A DNA stretch of 17,761 bases from JBCBTJ01 sp964597685 (GCA_964597685.1 CAZQZC010000050.1:1-17761), one strand, 5' to 3'. Counted from the first letter of the stretch, positions 6,635-14,414 are shown. A program made the numbers and translations. Notes: generated by a model not told the origin, from the sequence alone.

Positions 6635-7576
6635 ATGGAATCGATTGCAGCCACGGAACCCGATCGCATGACCCGCCTCAAACTCGCCGCCGTACAAGCC
6701 GCGCCTATTCTGTTCGACCCGGACGCCACACTCGATCGGTTTGGCGCATGGCTCCGGCAAGCCGCTGAAGCGGGCGCCGACCTCGTTGTCTTTCCTGAGG
6801 CGTTTCTTGGCGGTTATCCGAAGGGCGTCGATTTTGGCGCGCGGGTGGGATCGCGCAATCCCGAGGGGCGGGAGCTGTTCCAGCTCTATTTCGAAACAGC
6901 CTTCGACCCCGCCGGCGCGCGGTTCGGCAAGGTTAAGGAACTTGTGGCGGGGGCCGGCCTGCACGTTGTGACCGGGCTGATGGAGCCGGTCGGCGGGACG
7001 CTCTATTGCTCCGCTGCGGCGCTCGATCCCAAGGGCGAGATTGCCGGCTGGCACCGCAAACTGATGCCGACGGCCATGGAACGGATCATTTGGGGCTTCG
7101 GCGGCGGCGATACGATGAAGGTCGCCGAGACCGAGATCGGCCGCGTATCGATGACGATCTGCTGGGAGAATTACATGCCCCTGTATCGCCAGCACCTCTA
7201 CAATCAGGGGGCCGAGCTTTATTGCGCGCCGACGGTGGACGACCGGCCCGTCTGGCTGCCGAGCATGCAGATGATTGCGCTTGAGGGCCGATGCTTTGTG
7301 ACGAGCGCCTGCCAGTACATGACCCTGGCCGATGTAAAAGCCGGCGTCGCCTATGACGCGATCCAGGGCGACGCGCCTCAGACCGTTCTGATCAATGGCG
7401 GCTCCTGCATCGTCTCGCCCTTGGGCGAGGTGCTGGCGGGACCTGTCTACGGCGAGACCGCATTGGTGACGGCTGAAATCGACAAGGGCGAAATCACGCG
7501 CGGCAAATTCGATCTCGACACCGCAGGCCATTACGCCCGGCCGGACCTCTTCGACCTGCGCGTCCGCGAGGACTAA
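6635..7576 (+). CDS. Nitrilase (carbon-nitrogen hydrolase family)
   Basis: A 313-residue cytosolic hydrolase that should convert an organic nitrile to a carboxylic acid and ammonia. The catalytic triad is visible: E55 in VVFPEAFLGGYPKG, K142 in HRKLMPTAMERIIWGFG, and C176 in MTICWENYMPL. The KLMPT-ER-IWG block, the CWENYMP cysteine context and the C-terminal GHYARPDLFDL are those of true nitrilases rather than amidases or carbamoylases of the superfamily. Length is usual. The start at 6635 has AAGGG directly upstream; M12 at 6668, just before the fold begins, is an alternative. Its TAA overlaps the TAG of the convergent M48-like gene by 4 bases (7573-7576). Natural substrate unknown; aliphatic or aromatic specificity cannot be read from the sequence. 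Confidence 0.93.
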   Translation: MESIAATEPDRMTRLKLAAVQAAPILFDPDATLDRFGAWLRQAAEAGADLVVFPEAFLGGYPKGVDFGARVGSRNPEGRELFQLYFETAFDPAGARFGKVKELVAGAGLHVVTGLMEPVGGTLYCSAAALDPKGEIAGWHRKLMPTAMERIIWGFGGGDTMKVAETEIGRVSMTICWENYMPLYRQHLYNQGAELYCAPTVDDRPVWLPSMQMIALEGRCFVTSACQYMTLADVKAGVAYDAIQGDAPQTVLINGGSCIVSPLGEVLAGPVYGETALVTAEIDKGEITRGKFDLDTAGHYARPDLFDLRVRED

Positions 7577-8424
7577 GCCGCGAGCTTCAGCGCCGGCGGG
7601 AAGCCCGGATTTTCCGCCACGAAGCGCTGGTATTCCAGCCGGTAATTTCGCCGGGCGAAGCCGATCAGGTCGACGTATCGGTCCGTTAAGTGCGGCATCG
7701 GCGAGAACAGGCGGGCCAAGAGCGCGAAGACCGAGCCGGAGATCACACGGCGCTGTTCGACGATCCCGGCCGGGTTCAGCGCGTAGCCGATCTTCGAGCC
7801 GACATAGAGCTTGTTCATTGCGGCAACGGCGGTGGCGATGTCGCCGCCAATGTCGGCCAGCGCGATCCTGTCGCCGGAATAGGCGGTGGCGCGCTCATAG
7901 GGCAGCAGGATGAAGTTGAAGATCGCAATCCGCTCGGCCAGTTCGATCATCCATGTGAACACGCCGAGGCGCCGTTTGGCGCGGATGCGTCCGACGAAGC
8001 GGCCGATGATCCAGCGGAGCTCCTTATCGTTGACGCCTTCTTCAAGCAGCGCGCCGGCCAAGAAGATCGCGTTCCTAGCGAAGATGTACGTGAACGCCGC
8101 CAAGAACGCGGATTCATCGAAGATGAAGACCTTGATGTCCTTGGTGACGCCAATCGATTCCTTCGTTTCATCCAGGATCTGTTTGACGCGCGGATAATTC
8201 AGGTCCGACACCATGACGGTGTTGCCGACGAGGATCGCGTAGAAGATGCGGAAGCCGATCCAGATCAGGAAGACCAATGCGAGGATCGCCAAGGCCACCA
8301 GGCCGAAGGTCATCACAGACGCGGCGACCAAAAGGATCGCCAACGGCACCGCAACAAGACAGGCCAGCCAGAAGCGCGGCAGCTCCTTCGGGTGAATGCA
8401 GCTTTTGAATTCTCGTCTGTCCAT
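7573..8424 (-). CDS. Membrane-anchored M48-peptidase-like protein with inactive catalytic motif
   Basis: A 283-residue protein. Two hydrophobic segments (about 17-40 and 42-66) form an N-terminal hairpin in the membrane; the rest follows the M48 zinc-protease plan (HtpX/Ste24-like): a strand around VKVFIFDES, a FARNAIFLAGALLEE strand-turn, a helix where HExxH should be, and a later ER-x-YSGDR-IAL segment (177-188) in place of the family's E/AD zinc-ligand helix. The motif helix reads LRWIIGRFVGRI: R142, F143 and R146 stand where H, E and H belong, and there are no other histidines nearby, so zinc hydrolysis is very unlikely. The start at 8424 follows GGGGA. It is divergent from the TIR-SUMF1 gene across 130 bp, and its stop overlaps that of the nitrilase. 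Possibly a pseudo-protease scaffold or sensor (inference). Confidence 0.8.
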   Translation of the reverse strand: MDRREFKSCIHPKELPRFWLACLVAVPLAILLVAASVMTFGLVALAILALVFLIWIGFRIFYAILVGNTVMVSDLNYPRVKQILDETKESIGVTKDIKVFIFDESAFLAAFTYIFARNAIFLAGALLEEGVNDKELRWIIGRFVGRIRAKRRLGVFTWMIELAERIAIFNFILLPYERATAYSGDRIALADIGGDIATAVAAMNKLYVGSKIGYALNPAGIVEQRRVISGSVFALLARLFSPMPHLTDRYVDLIGFARRNYRLEYQRFVAENPGFPPALKLAA

Positions 8425-8469
8425 GGACCATCCCCACTCGTCCCGCCTCGACACCTGAAGCTCCCATAG

Positions 8470-8489
8470 ACTATACCTCTTGTGCAAGA
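8470..8489. promoter_or_regulatory. Dyad and -10-like word in the M48-like / TIR divergent region
   Basis: TCTTG (8478-8482) and CAAGA (8485-8489) are an inverted repeat with a 2-bp centre. Next to it, minus-strand TATAGT (8475-8470) is a good -10 word for the M48-like gene, but no fitting -35 is seen 16-18 bases upstream. A shared regulator for both divergent genes is possible. Confidence 0.25.
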
Positions 8490-8554
8490 CATTCTCTTGA
8501 TTGGCGGGGCGCGGGGGCTGCTTCGTCGGTGCGCTGTGACCAGGGGGACGATCA

Positions 8555-9781
8555 GTGGCGGACATCTTTCTATCGTACAAAAAAGAAGACGTTGCGGATG
8601 CGCGTCGCCTCGTGGCGGCGTTCGAGAAAGCCGGGTTCAGCGTTTGGTGGGACGATCGCATCACGCCCCAGGGCTCGTGGGATGAGACGATCGAGGAGGA
8701 GATCAGCGCGGCGAAGGCCGTCGTGGTGGTTTGGACACCGTTATCGGTAAAGTCCGACTGGGTGCGTACGGAGGCCCATTTCGCCAGCACGAAAAAGGTG
8801 ATGGTGCCGATCCTGTTGCGGCCTTGCACCATTCCGCTGGCCTTTTCCCTGACGCAGGCCGTCGACCTGACGAAATGGGACGGGTCGGAGGATCATCGCA
8901 ATTGGCGCAAATGCCTGATCTGGGTGCGAGACCTGGTGCAATCCCACGCCCGTCGTGCGGGCGGCTCCGACACGCCCGCCCCCGGCGAACAGCGCGTTAA
9001 ACTCGGTCAGCTCGCGCAGACCGGCGAGGATATCTTGGAAGGCGCCACGATAGGCCCCGCCACGCCGGCTGGCACCGTGTTCGCCGACGGCGACGGCCTG
9101 CCGCCCATGCGTGTGATCCCGGCCGGGCGGTTCCAGATGGGGTCGCCGCTGTCGGAGCGGGACCGCCGCGAATCCGAAGGTCCGATGCACAATGTGACCT
9201 TGCCGGACACGCTGGCGTTCGGGGTGTTCCCCGTCACCCACGCCGAATGGCATCGCATCGCAGCCGATCGGATCGATCACCAACCCGCAGGCGGCGGCGA
9301 GGGGCGTGAGAACACGCCCGTCACGGACGTCACCTGGTACGAGGCCAACGCACTCGCCGACGCGCTGAGCGCCATCTCAGGCTCTCTCTATCGTTTGCCG
9401 AGCGAGGCGGAATGGGAGTACGCCTGCCGCGGCGGCCTGGTCGGCGCGCCGTTCCCGTCTGGCGCCGACGTTGATCCTCAGACCGCCTGTTTCGGGGGTG
9501 ATGACGGTCCTTGCCCGGTCGGGACATTTGAGAAGAACGGCTTTGGGCTGTTCGACATGGCGGGCAATGTGCGTGAATGGTGCGCCGACCTCTGGCACAA
9601 CAATTATTCCGGCGCGCCCGGCGACAGCTCGGCCTGGACGACGGGCGACGGCTCCATGCGGGTGACGCGCGGCGGCTCGTCTGAGGATCCAGCCGTGCTC
9701 CTGCGCTGCGCCAGCCGCACTCGGGCCACCGCACAGGCGCGCTCTCCGTCAATCGGCGTGCGCCTCGTGCGGGAGCTTTGA
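8555..9781 (+). CDS. TIR domain fused to SUMF1/FGE-sulfatase-like domain
   Basis: A 408-residue soluble protein. Residues 2-130 are a TIR domain: DIFLSYKKEDVADARRL, then FSVWWDDRI, the SAAKAVVVVWTPLSVKSDWV strand, and E73 in WVRTE, the position of the catalytic glutamate in NAD-cleaving TIRs. A linker (about 131-183) leads to a SUMF1/EgtB/PvdO-type domain (184-408): MRVIPAGRFQMGS, PVTDVTWYEANALADAL, YRLPSEAEWEYACRGG, GLFDMAGNVREWCADLW, RVTRGGSS and a final SIGVRLV. The paired cysteines of true formylglycine-generating enzymes after RGGS are absent (only C385), so sulfatase activation is unlikely and a ligand-binding or other role is possible. The GTG start has GGGGGA about seven bases upstream. 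Divergent from the M48-like gene; stop 4 bp from the convergent repeat protein. NADase activity is inferred. Confidence 0.93.
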   Translation: MADIFLSYKKEDVADARRLVAAFEKAGFSVWWDDRITPQGSWDETIEEEISAAKAVVVVWTPLSVKSDWVRTEAHFASTKKVMVPILLRPCTIPLAFSLTQAVDLTKWDGSEDHRNWRKCLIWVRDLVQSHARRAGGSDTPAPGEQRVKLGQLAQTGEDILEGATIGPATPAGTVFADGDGLPPMRVIPAGRFQMGSPLSERDRRESEGPMHNVTLPDTLAFGVFPVTHAEWHRIAADRIDHQPAGGGEGRENTPVTDVTWYEANALADALSAISGSLYRLPSEAEWEYACRGGLVGAPFPSGADVDPQTACFGGDDGPCPVGTFEKNGFGLFDMAGNVREWCADLWHNNYSGAPGDSSAWTTGDGSMRVTRGGSSEDPAVLLRCASRTRATAQARSPSIGVRLVREL

Positions 9782-9785
9782 ACGC

Positions 9786-11399
9786 TTAATCTTCGACGCC
9801 GGCCAGCAATTCCTGCGCGGCTTGGCGCGCGTTCTCGGACAGCGGTTCACCCGCGATCATCTGGTCGTATTCCGCGCTCCAGAACGCGAAGCCTTGCGGC
9901 GTCTCGTCCCATGGGAAGGCGTAATCGAGGTCTTCCGCGCTGCCGGACCCGTTCGCGAGGCGTTGCAATCGGTCGATCTCGAGGAAGCTATAGCCGAGCG
10001 TGTCGATCGGCGCAGGCTCGATCGCGGGCGCCGATCCGCCCCCGACCCAGGTCTGGAAAATCCCCTGCGCCTCGGCTGAAAGCGGTGCGCCCGCGAGCAT
10101 GTTGTCGTATTCCGCGCCCCAATAGTCGGACCCCTGCGGCGTGTTGGCCCAGAGCATGGCGTAGTCGAGATCCTCGGCCGTCCCGACGCCCTCGGCGAGG
10201 CGGCGCGCCCGTTCCAGATCAAGATCGTCCGGAGGGGAGCCAGGCTCCGCAGGTCCGCTTGGCGCCGGGCTTGAGAACGAATCGCTGAAAGGATCTGCTG
10301 CGTCTGTTGATCCGGGCGAGTCCGCCAGCCAAACTTGGAGAATGTCGCGCGCCCCGGGAGAGATGTCGCCGATTGCAATCAGACGGTCATACTCGCGCGA
10401 CCAATAATCGTAGCCCTGCGACGTCTCCTCCCAAGAGAAGGCGAACAAATCGTCCGAGAAGCCATAACCCTCGGCAAGTGCGACGACGCCGTCACGGTCG
10501 TAGAAGAAGGGCGTCGCGCCGGGGTCCGCATAAGCGAGGTCGCTCCAATCCTCGGCGCCGCCGAAGCTCGGTTCGTCCCAGGGCGATTCATAGGGATCGT
10601 AGCCCGCCACCCGAAATTGCGCCGCTGTCGTAATGTAGGTTCCGCCAAACGCCCAGACCATTCCGGCGATGACGCACGCTGTCACAGATCCGGTGATCAA
10701 CCGCAGGCCGATCAAGACGACGGCGCCTGACACAACGGTCAGAAATCCGATCGAGGTCGGCAAGAACGCGCTCTGGAACCCTCCGTAAGACAAGGAGGCT
10801 TGAAACAAATTCCAGGCGCCGATCACGAACGCCGCGATCACACTGAAGACCAGCGCCGTGATCGCCGCGGTCCAACGCGAGGCGCCGCGATCGATCAAAC
10901 CTCCCATCAGCATCCCGCGCAGAGACGCTTCGTAGATCAGCGCGACCGCAGCCACATTCAGTAAGCCCAACACAGCCAGAACGATCGGTCTGCCGCCAAA
11001 AAATGAGCCGAAATCGGGTATCACAATCGCTGGCGACAAGGGTTTTCCGGCGATCCAGGCGTTGAGGAGGGTTGCCAAAACAAACGTGAACACGATGACG
11101 GCGGCGGTCCAAATCGCCGCGTTGATTTTCCCGCCTCTGCTGAGCTTCGAGAAGCCCGTGGCGTGAATATATGCGGGGATCGCAATGACAAGGAACGGGG
11201 CGAGGATCACCCAGTTCGCGATTTGAAGGACGACAGGTCCGGTCTCACTGTATCTCAGGCCCGGCGCCAGCCCTATAAGGGCGGTGATCGTTAGTGACGC
11301 GATTGCGAAGGCCAGCGGAAACAGCCCCCACACCGTGCCACCGCAATGCCCGTCAAGATCCAGCGTCGTAATGGCGTGCTCGGCCACTGAATACGTCAT
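9786..11399 (-). CDS. Seven-helix CPBP-like membrane protein with three C-terminal repeats
   Basis: A 537-residue protein. Residues 24-258 contain about seven hydrophobic segments (near 24-45, 56-80, 94-116, 138-156, 176-200, 212-232, 237-258). The segment YEASLRGML (156-164) followed by RWTAAITALVFSV resembles motif 1 (EExxxR) and the next helix of CPBP intramembrane (CAAX-protease-like) proteins, with the first Glu replaced by Tyr. The histidines of motifs 2 and 3 are missing; there is no His after residue 79. The soluble tail (259-537) is acidic and Gly/Pro-rich with three repeats (308-359, 401-453, 481-533) of the form AEDLDYA-W--TPQG--YW-AEYD-M-AG-PLS. The start at 11399 has GAGGGGA six bases upstream. 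It converges on the TIR-SUMF1 gene with a 4-bp gap. Tail orientation across the membrane and function are unknown. Confidence 0.8.
   Translation of the reverse strand: MTYSVAEHAITTLDLDGHCGGTVWGLFPLAFAIASLTITALIGLAPGLRYSETGPVVLQIANWVILAPFLVIAIPAYIHATGFSKLSRGGKINAAIWTAAVIVFTFVLATLLNAWIAGKPLSPAIVIPDFGSFFGGRPIVLAVLGLLNVAAVALIYEASLRGMLMGGLIDRGASRWTAAITALVFSVIAAFVIGAWNLFQASLSYGGFQSAFLPTSIGFLTVVSGAVVLIGLRLITGSVTACVIAGMVWAFGGTYITTAAQFRVAGYDPYESPWDEPSFGGAEDWSDLAYADPGATPFFYDRDGVVALAEGYGFSDDLFAFSWEETSQGYDYWSREYDRLIAIGDISPGARDILQVWLADSPGSTDAADPFSDSFSSPAPSGPAEPGSPPDDLDLERARRLAEGVGTAEDLDYAMLWANTPQGSDYWGAEYDNMLAGAPLSAEAQGIFQTWVGGGSAPAIEPAPIDTLGYSFLEIDRLQRLANGSGSAEDLDYAFPWDETPQGFAFWSAEYDQMIAGEPLSENARQAAQELLAGVED
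9801..10478 (-). repeat. Three protein-level repeats of about 50 residues
   Basis: The copies lie at 10478-10323, 10199-10041 and 9959-9801. Each contains a G-x-G turn, an EDL helix, an aromatic W--TPQG turn, a YW-AEYD segment and a PLS/ISP-A-x4-Q helix. Copies 2 and 3 share about 30 of 53 residues by eye; copy 1 is more diverged (SWEETSQGYDYWSREYDRL). Linkers between them are Pro/Ser/Asp-rich. They are probably small independent domains; I do not recognise the family. Confidence 0.8.
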
Positions 11400-11518
11400 A
11401 CCGCGTCCCCTCGGTCTCCCGTGTGCATTTTGCCCGAAACGAGCCTTAGCGCAAACCCGCTTGCGGGGTCGGCGGCGACGCCCTAGCGTCCGCGCGCCAC
11501 TCACTCGGGAAAACCTGC

Positions 11519-12733
11519 ATGTCCCCCTTAACGCTCGACGATGTTCAAGCCGCCGCGAAAGTCCTTGAAGGCCAGGTGGAGCGCACGCCCATGCGGCTGT
11601 CGCGCACGCTGTCCTCCATCACCGGGGCGGAGATCTGGGTGAAGTTCGAGAATATGCAATTCACTGCAAGCTTTAAGGAGCGCGGCGCGCTGAACCGCCT
11701 GTCCAAGCTCAGCGACGGGGAAAAACGGGCTGGCGTCATCGCCATGTCCGCCGGCAACCACGCCCAGGGCGTCGCGTTCCACGCCCAGCGCCTTGGCATT
11801 CCGGCGACGATCGTCATGCCCAGTGGCACGCCCTACAACAAGGTGAAGCACACCCGCGATTTCGGCGCCCGGGTCATCCTGGAAGGCGACAATCTGGCCG
11901 AGGCGACGGCCCATGCCTATGCCGTGCGCGACAAGGAGGGGCTGACCTTTATCCATCCCTTCGACGATCGGGACGTTATCGCCGGCCAAGGCACCATCGC
12001 GCTTGAGATGCTGGAGACGCGCAATGATCTCGACGTGCTGGTCGTTCCCGTCGGCGGGGGCGGCCTGATCGGCGGCATGGCGATCGCCGCCAAGGCGCTG
12101 AGGCCGGATATTCGCATCATTGGCGTCGAAGCCGCGATGTACCCCGCCATGTATTGTGAATTGCGCGGCCAGACGCCCCATACGGGCGGCGCGACGATCG
12201 CGGAAGGCATCGCGGTGAAGAAGGCTGGCGCGCTGAATATCGAAATCGCGCGGGAGGTCGTGGACGAATTGGTTCTCGTTGAGGAAGAGCACCTGGAACG
12301 CGCCATCACGCTTTTCGCCGAAGTTGAAAAAACCATCGCCGAGGGCGCGGGCGCGGCGGGGCTGGCCGCCATGCTCGCCCACCCGGCGAAGTTTTCCGGC
12401 AAGCGGATCGGCCTCGTCCTCTGCGGCGGCAATATCGACACCCGGCTCCTGGCCTCGGTCCTGACCCGTGCGTTGGTGCGCGAGAAGCGTCTGACCAATA
12501 TTCGAATCGTGGGCGACGATCGGCCCGGCCTGCTCGCCAAAGTGTCGAAGATCATCGGCGACGCGGGGGCGAATATCATGGAAGTGGCCCATAACCGCAT
12601 CGCGCTAGACGTGCCGGCCAAGGGCGCTGAGTTCGACATCCTCATCGAGACGCGGGACGCTCAGCACACGCAAGAAGTCGTCGACAGCCTCGCCCAGGCG
12701 GGCTACCCGCCCCGACCCGTCGGCGCCGGCTGA
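11519..12733 (+). CDS. ilvA: Threonine ammonia-lyase (threonine dehydratase) with ACT domain
   Basis: PLP enzyme that deaminates L-threonine to 2-oxobutanoate, the first step from threonine to isoleucine. The catalytic core spans about 5-320: PLP lysine K53 in TASFKERGALNRL, SAGNHAQGVAFHA (77-89) and the phosphate-binding GGGGLIGG (179-186). Residues 328-397 are a single ACT domain (NIRIVGDDRPGLLAKVSKII). At 404 residues it belongs to the short form with one C-terminal ACT domain, unlike the roughly 510-residue E. coli IlvA, so it could equally be catabolic (TdcB-like) or accept serine. The ATG at 11519 follows GGGA about eight bases upstream. It is divergent from the CPBP-like gene (119 bp) and 68 bp before the FKBP lipoprotein gene, with a small hairpin between. 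Confidence 0.95.
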   Translation: MSPLTLDDVQAAAKVLEGQVERTPMRLSRTLSSITGAEIWVKFENMQFTASFKERGALNRLSKLSDGEKRAGVIAMSAGNHAQGVAFHAQRLGIPATIVMPSGTPYNKVKHTRDFGARVILEGDNLAEATAHAYAVRDKEGLTFIHPFDDRDVIAGQGTIALEMLETRNDLDVLVVPVGGGGLIGGMAIAAKALRPDIRIIGVEAAMYPAMYCELRGQTPHTGGATIAEGIAVKKAGALNIEIAREVVDELVLVEEEHLERAITLFAEVEKTIAEGAGAAGLAAMLAHPAKFSGKRIGLVLCGGNIDTRLLASVLTRALVREKRLTNIRIVGDDRPGLLAKVSKIIGDAGANIMEVAHNRIALDVPAKGAEFDILIETRDAQHTQEVVDSLAQAGYPPRPVGAG

Positions 12734-12757
12734 GCGCGGCGGTCGACAGGCGTTGCG

Positions 12758-12776
12758 GCGACGTCTAGACCGTCGC
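12758..12776. other. Short hairpin between ilvA and the FKBP gene
   Basis: GCGACG (12758-12763) pairs with CGTCGC (12771-12776) around a 7-base loop, 25 bases after the ilvA stop. No U tract follows on either strand, so it is at best a weak or Rho-assisted terminator or a processing site. Confidence 0.25.
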
Positions 12777-12801
12777 GCAGATCCAATACGGAGTTCCCCC
12801 A

Positions 12802-13764
12802 ATGCACCTCCGCCTTCCCGCCGCGGGTCTTGCAGCCGCGCTTCTCGCCGCTTGCGGCGGCGACACGCCTGAGACCGAAACGGAAACGCCCGCCGCCGAC
12901 GTCGCCTCAACCGATCCGGGCGCAGATCAAGGACCCGACGTGGACGCCATTTTTGCAGATTACGCGCCTTGGGACGCCAGCCGGGACGGAATTCAGACAA
13001 CGGAATCCGGCCTGCAATACATCGTCTTGAAGCAGGGGCCGGCGGATGCCTTGGCGCCGGCGTCTCCGCGTGACCGCGTCACAGTCATGTATGACGGGCG
13101 CATCGCCGCCACGGGCGAGAAATTCGACTCCTCCTATGACCGCGGCGCGCCGGCGACATTCGGGCTCGGCCAGGTCATTCGCGGTTGGACCGAAGGATTG
13201 CAATTGATGAAGGAGGGCGACCTGTTCCTTTTCTTCATCCCCGCTGAACTTGGCTATGGCGACAATCCGCGTCCCGGCGGCGTGATCAAGCCAGGCGACG
13301 ATCTGATGTTCCTCGTGGACCTGAACAAGGTGATCGCGGCCCCCCCGCCGCGCGAAGCCGATGGCGAGGCCTGGGCGAGCTTCACGCCCTGGGACAGCGG
13401 GCGAGACGGAGTGACGGCGACCGGGTCCGGCCTCGAATATGTCGTCCTCGAAAGCGGAGACGAAGCTGGGGCGACGCCGGCCGCCCAGGACAATGTTGTT
13501 GTCCACTATGAAGGCCGTTTGGCGGAGACGGGCGAAACGTTCGACAGCTCTTTCCCATCGGGCCAGGCGGCGATCTTCCCTGCGGGCCGGCTTATCCCTG
13601 GCTTCAGCGAAGCGCTGCAGGCGATGCGGCCGGGCGACCGCTGGCTGATCTATATCCCGTCGGATCTCGCCTATGGCGAGGCCGGGACGCCCGGCGGGCC
13701 GATCCCGCCGAACGCCGATCTGATCTTCGAGCTGGAGCTGCAGGATATCCTGCAGACGCGCTGA
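12802..13764 (+). CDS. Lipoprotein with two tandem FKBP-type peptidyl-prolyl isomerase domains
   Basis: A 320-residue envelope protein. The signal peptide ends in a lipobox, LLAAC with C18, so it should be lipidated and membrane-attached facing the periplasm. A Thr/Glu/Pro-rich linker (20-48) precedes two FKBP units that each start with PWD-RDG and SGL-Y-VL: unit 1 about 56-175 (VTVMYDGR, GEKFDSSYDRG, QVIRGWTEGLQLMKEGD, IPAELGYGD) and unit 2 about 196-316 (VVVHYEGRL, GETFDSSF, RLIPGFSEALQAMRPGD, IPSDLAYGE). Unit 2 keeps more of the active-site pattern (Y236, F247-D248-S249, PGF at 266-268), while unit 1 has RGW in place of PGF/PGW. Known FKBPs isomerise proline peptide bonds and act as chaperones. 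GGAG precedes the ATG by about ten bases. Same strand as ilvA; converges on the GST gene with a 6-bp gap. Confidence 0.93.
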   Translation: MHLRLPAAGLAAALLAACGGDTPETETETPAADVASTDPGADQGPDVDAIFADYAPWDASRDGIQTTESGLQYIVLKQGPADALAPASPRDRVTVMYDGRIAATGEKFDSSYDRGAPATFGLGQVIRGWTEGLQLMKEGDLFLFFIPAELGYGDNPRPGGVIKPGDDLMFLVDLNKVIAAPPPREADGEAWASFTPWDSGRDGVTATGSGLEYVVLESGDEAGATPAAQDNVVVHYEGRLAETGETFDSSFPSGQAAIFPAGRLIPGFSEALQAMRPGDRWLIYIPSDLAYGEAGTPGGPIPPNADLIFELELQDILQTR

Positions 13765-13770
13765 CCGGGC

Positions 13771-14385
13771 TTAAACGTCCGGTATCGCCATGCCGCGCTG
13801 GACGGCTGGCCGCGCGCCGACGCGATGAACCCAGGCCTCCACGTTCGGCGCCTCAAGGCCGGCCATCTGCTTGAGCGCGTTGAGGGCGAGCGGCGTCCAA
13901 GGATAAACGGCGATATCGGCGATTGAGTAATCGCCGGCGAGGTGTTCGACCTGGCCCAGCCGTTTGTCCAGAACACCGAACAGGCGCACCGCCTCCTGCG
14001 TGAAGCGCTGAATGGCGTAGGGCAGTTTGGTCTCTGCGGTGTTGGCGAAGTGATTTAGCTGGCCAAGCATCGGCCCCCAGCTCGCCATCTGCCACATCAG
14101 CCATTCCAGCGTCTTGGCCCGCTCCGGCCCGGCCTCAGGAAGGAGCTGCCCCGCCTTCTCGGCGAGATAGATCAGGATCGCGCCGGACTCGAACACGCTG
14201 ACGCCCGTATCGCGATCGACGATGGCGGGGATCTTGTTGTTTGGGCTGATCGCAAGGAAATCGGGTTTGAATTGTTCGTCTTCGCGGATGTTTACGGGGT
14301 GGACCTCGTAAGGCAGGCCCGTCTCCTCCAACATGACAGAGATTTTTCGGCCGTTTGGCGTGGACCAAGTGTAAAGATCAATCAT
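13771..14385 (-). CDS. Glutathione transferase, YfcG/YghU-like
   Basis: A 204-residue cytosolic GST. The thioredoxin-like N-terminal domain (1-80) opens MIDLYTWSTPNGRKISVMLEE; TPNG at 9-12 is the signature of the Nu-class YfcG/YghU group, which act as glutathione-dependent disulfide-bond reductases or peroxidases and use Thr/Asn rather than a catalytic Cys or Tyr. ISPNNKIPAIVD carries the cis-proline, and FESGAILIYLAEK the glutathione gamma-glutamyl-binding Glu-Ser. The helical C-terminal domain follows (about 88-204), with DYSIADIAVYPW as its N-capping box. The ATG at 14385 has GGAGGA eight bases upstream. A perfect 7-bp stem-loop lies in the leader region (14415-14435). Divergent from the oxidoreductase gene at 14538. 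Confidence 0.93.
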   Translation of the reverse strand: MIDLYTWSTPNGRKISVMLEETGLPYEVHPVNIREDEQFKPDFLAISPNNKIPAIVDRDTGVSVFESGAILIYLAEKAGQLLPEAGPERAKTLEWLMWQMASWGPMLGQLNHFANTAETKLPYAIQRFTQEAVRLFGVLDKRLGQVEHLAGDYSIADIAVYPWTPLALNALKQMAGLEAPNVEAWVHRVGARPAVQRGMAIPDV

Positions 14386-14414
14386 GACGTCGTTCCTCCT
14401 CGATAGGGCCGTAA

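Noticed and set aside
11528..12592. Long open frame (354 codons) on the minus strand opposite ilvA
   Set aside because: It is fully antisense to a well-conserved enzyme gene and its product has low-complexity Arg/Gly/His/Asp content with no motif; such frames are common opposite high-GC genes.
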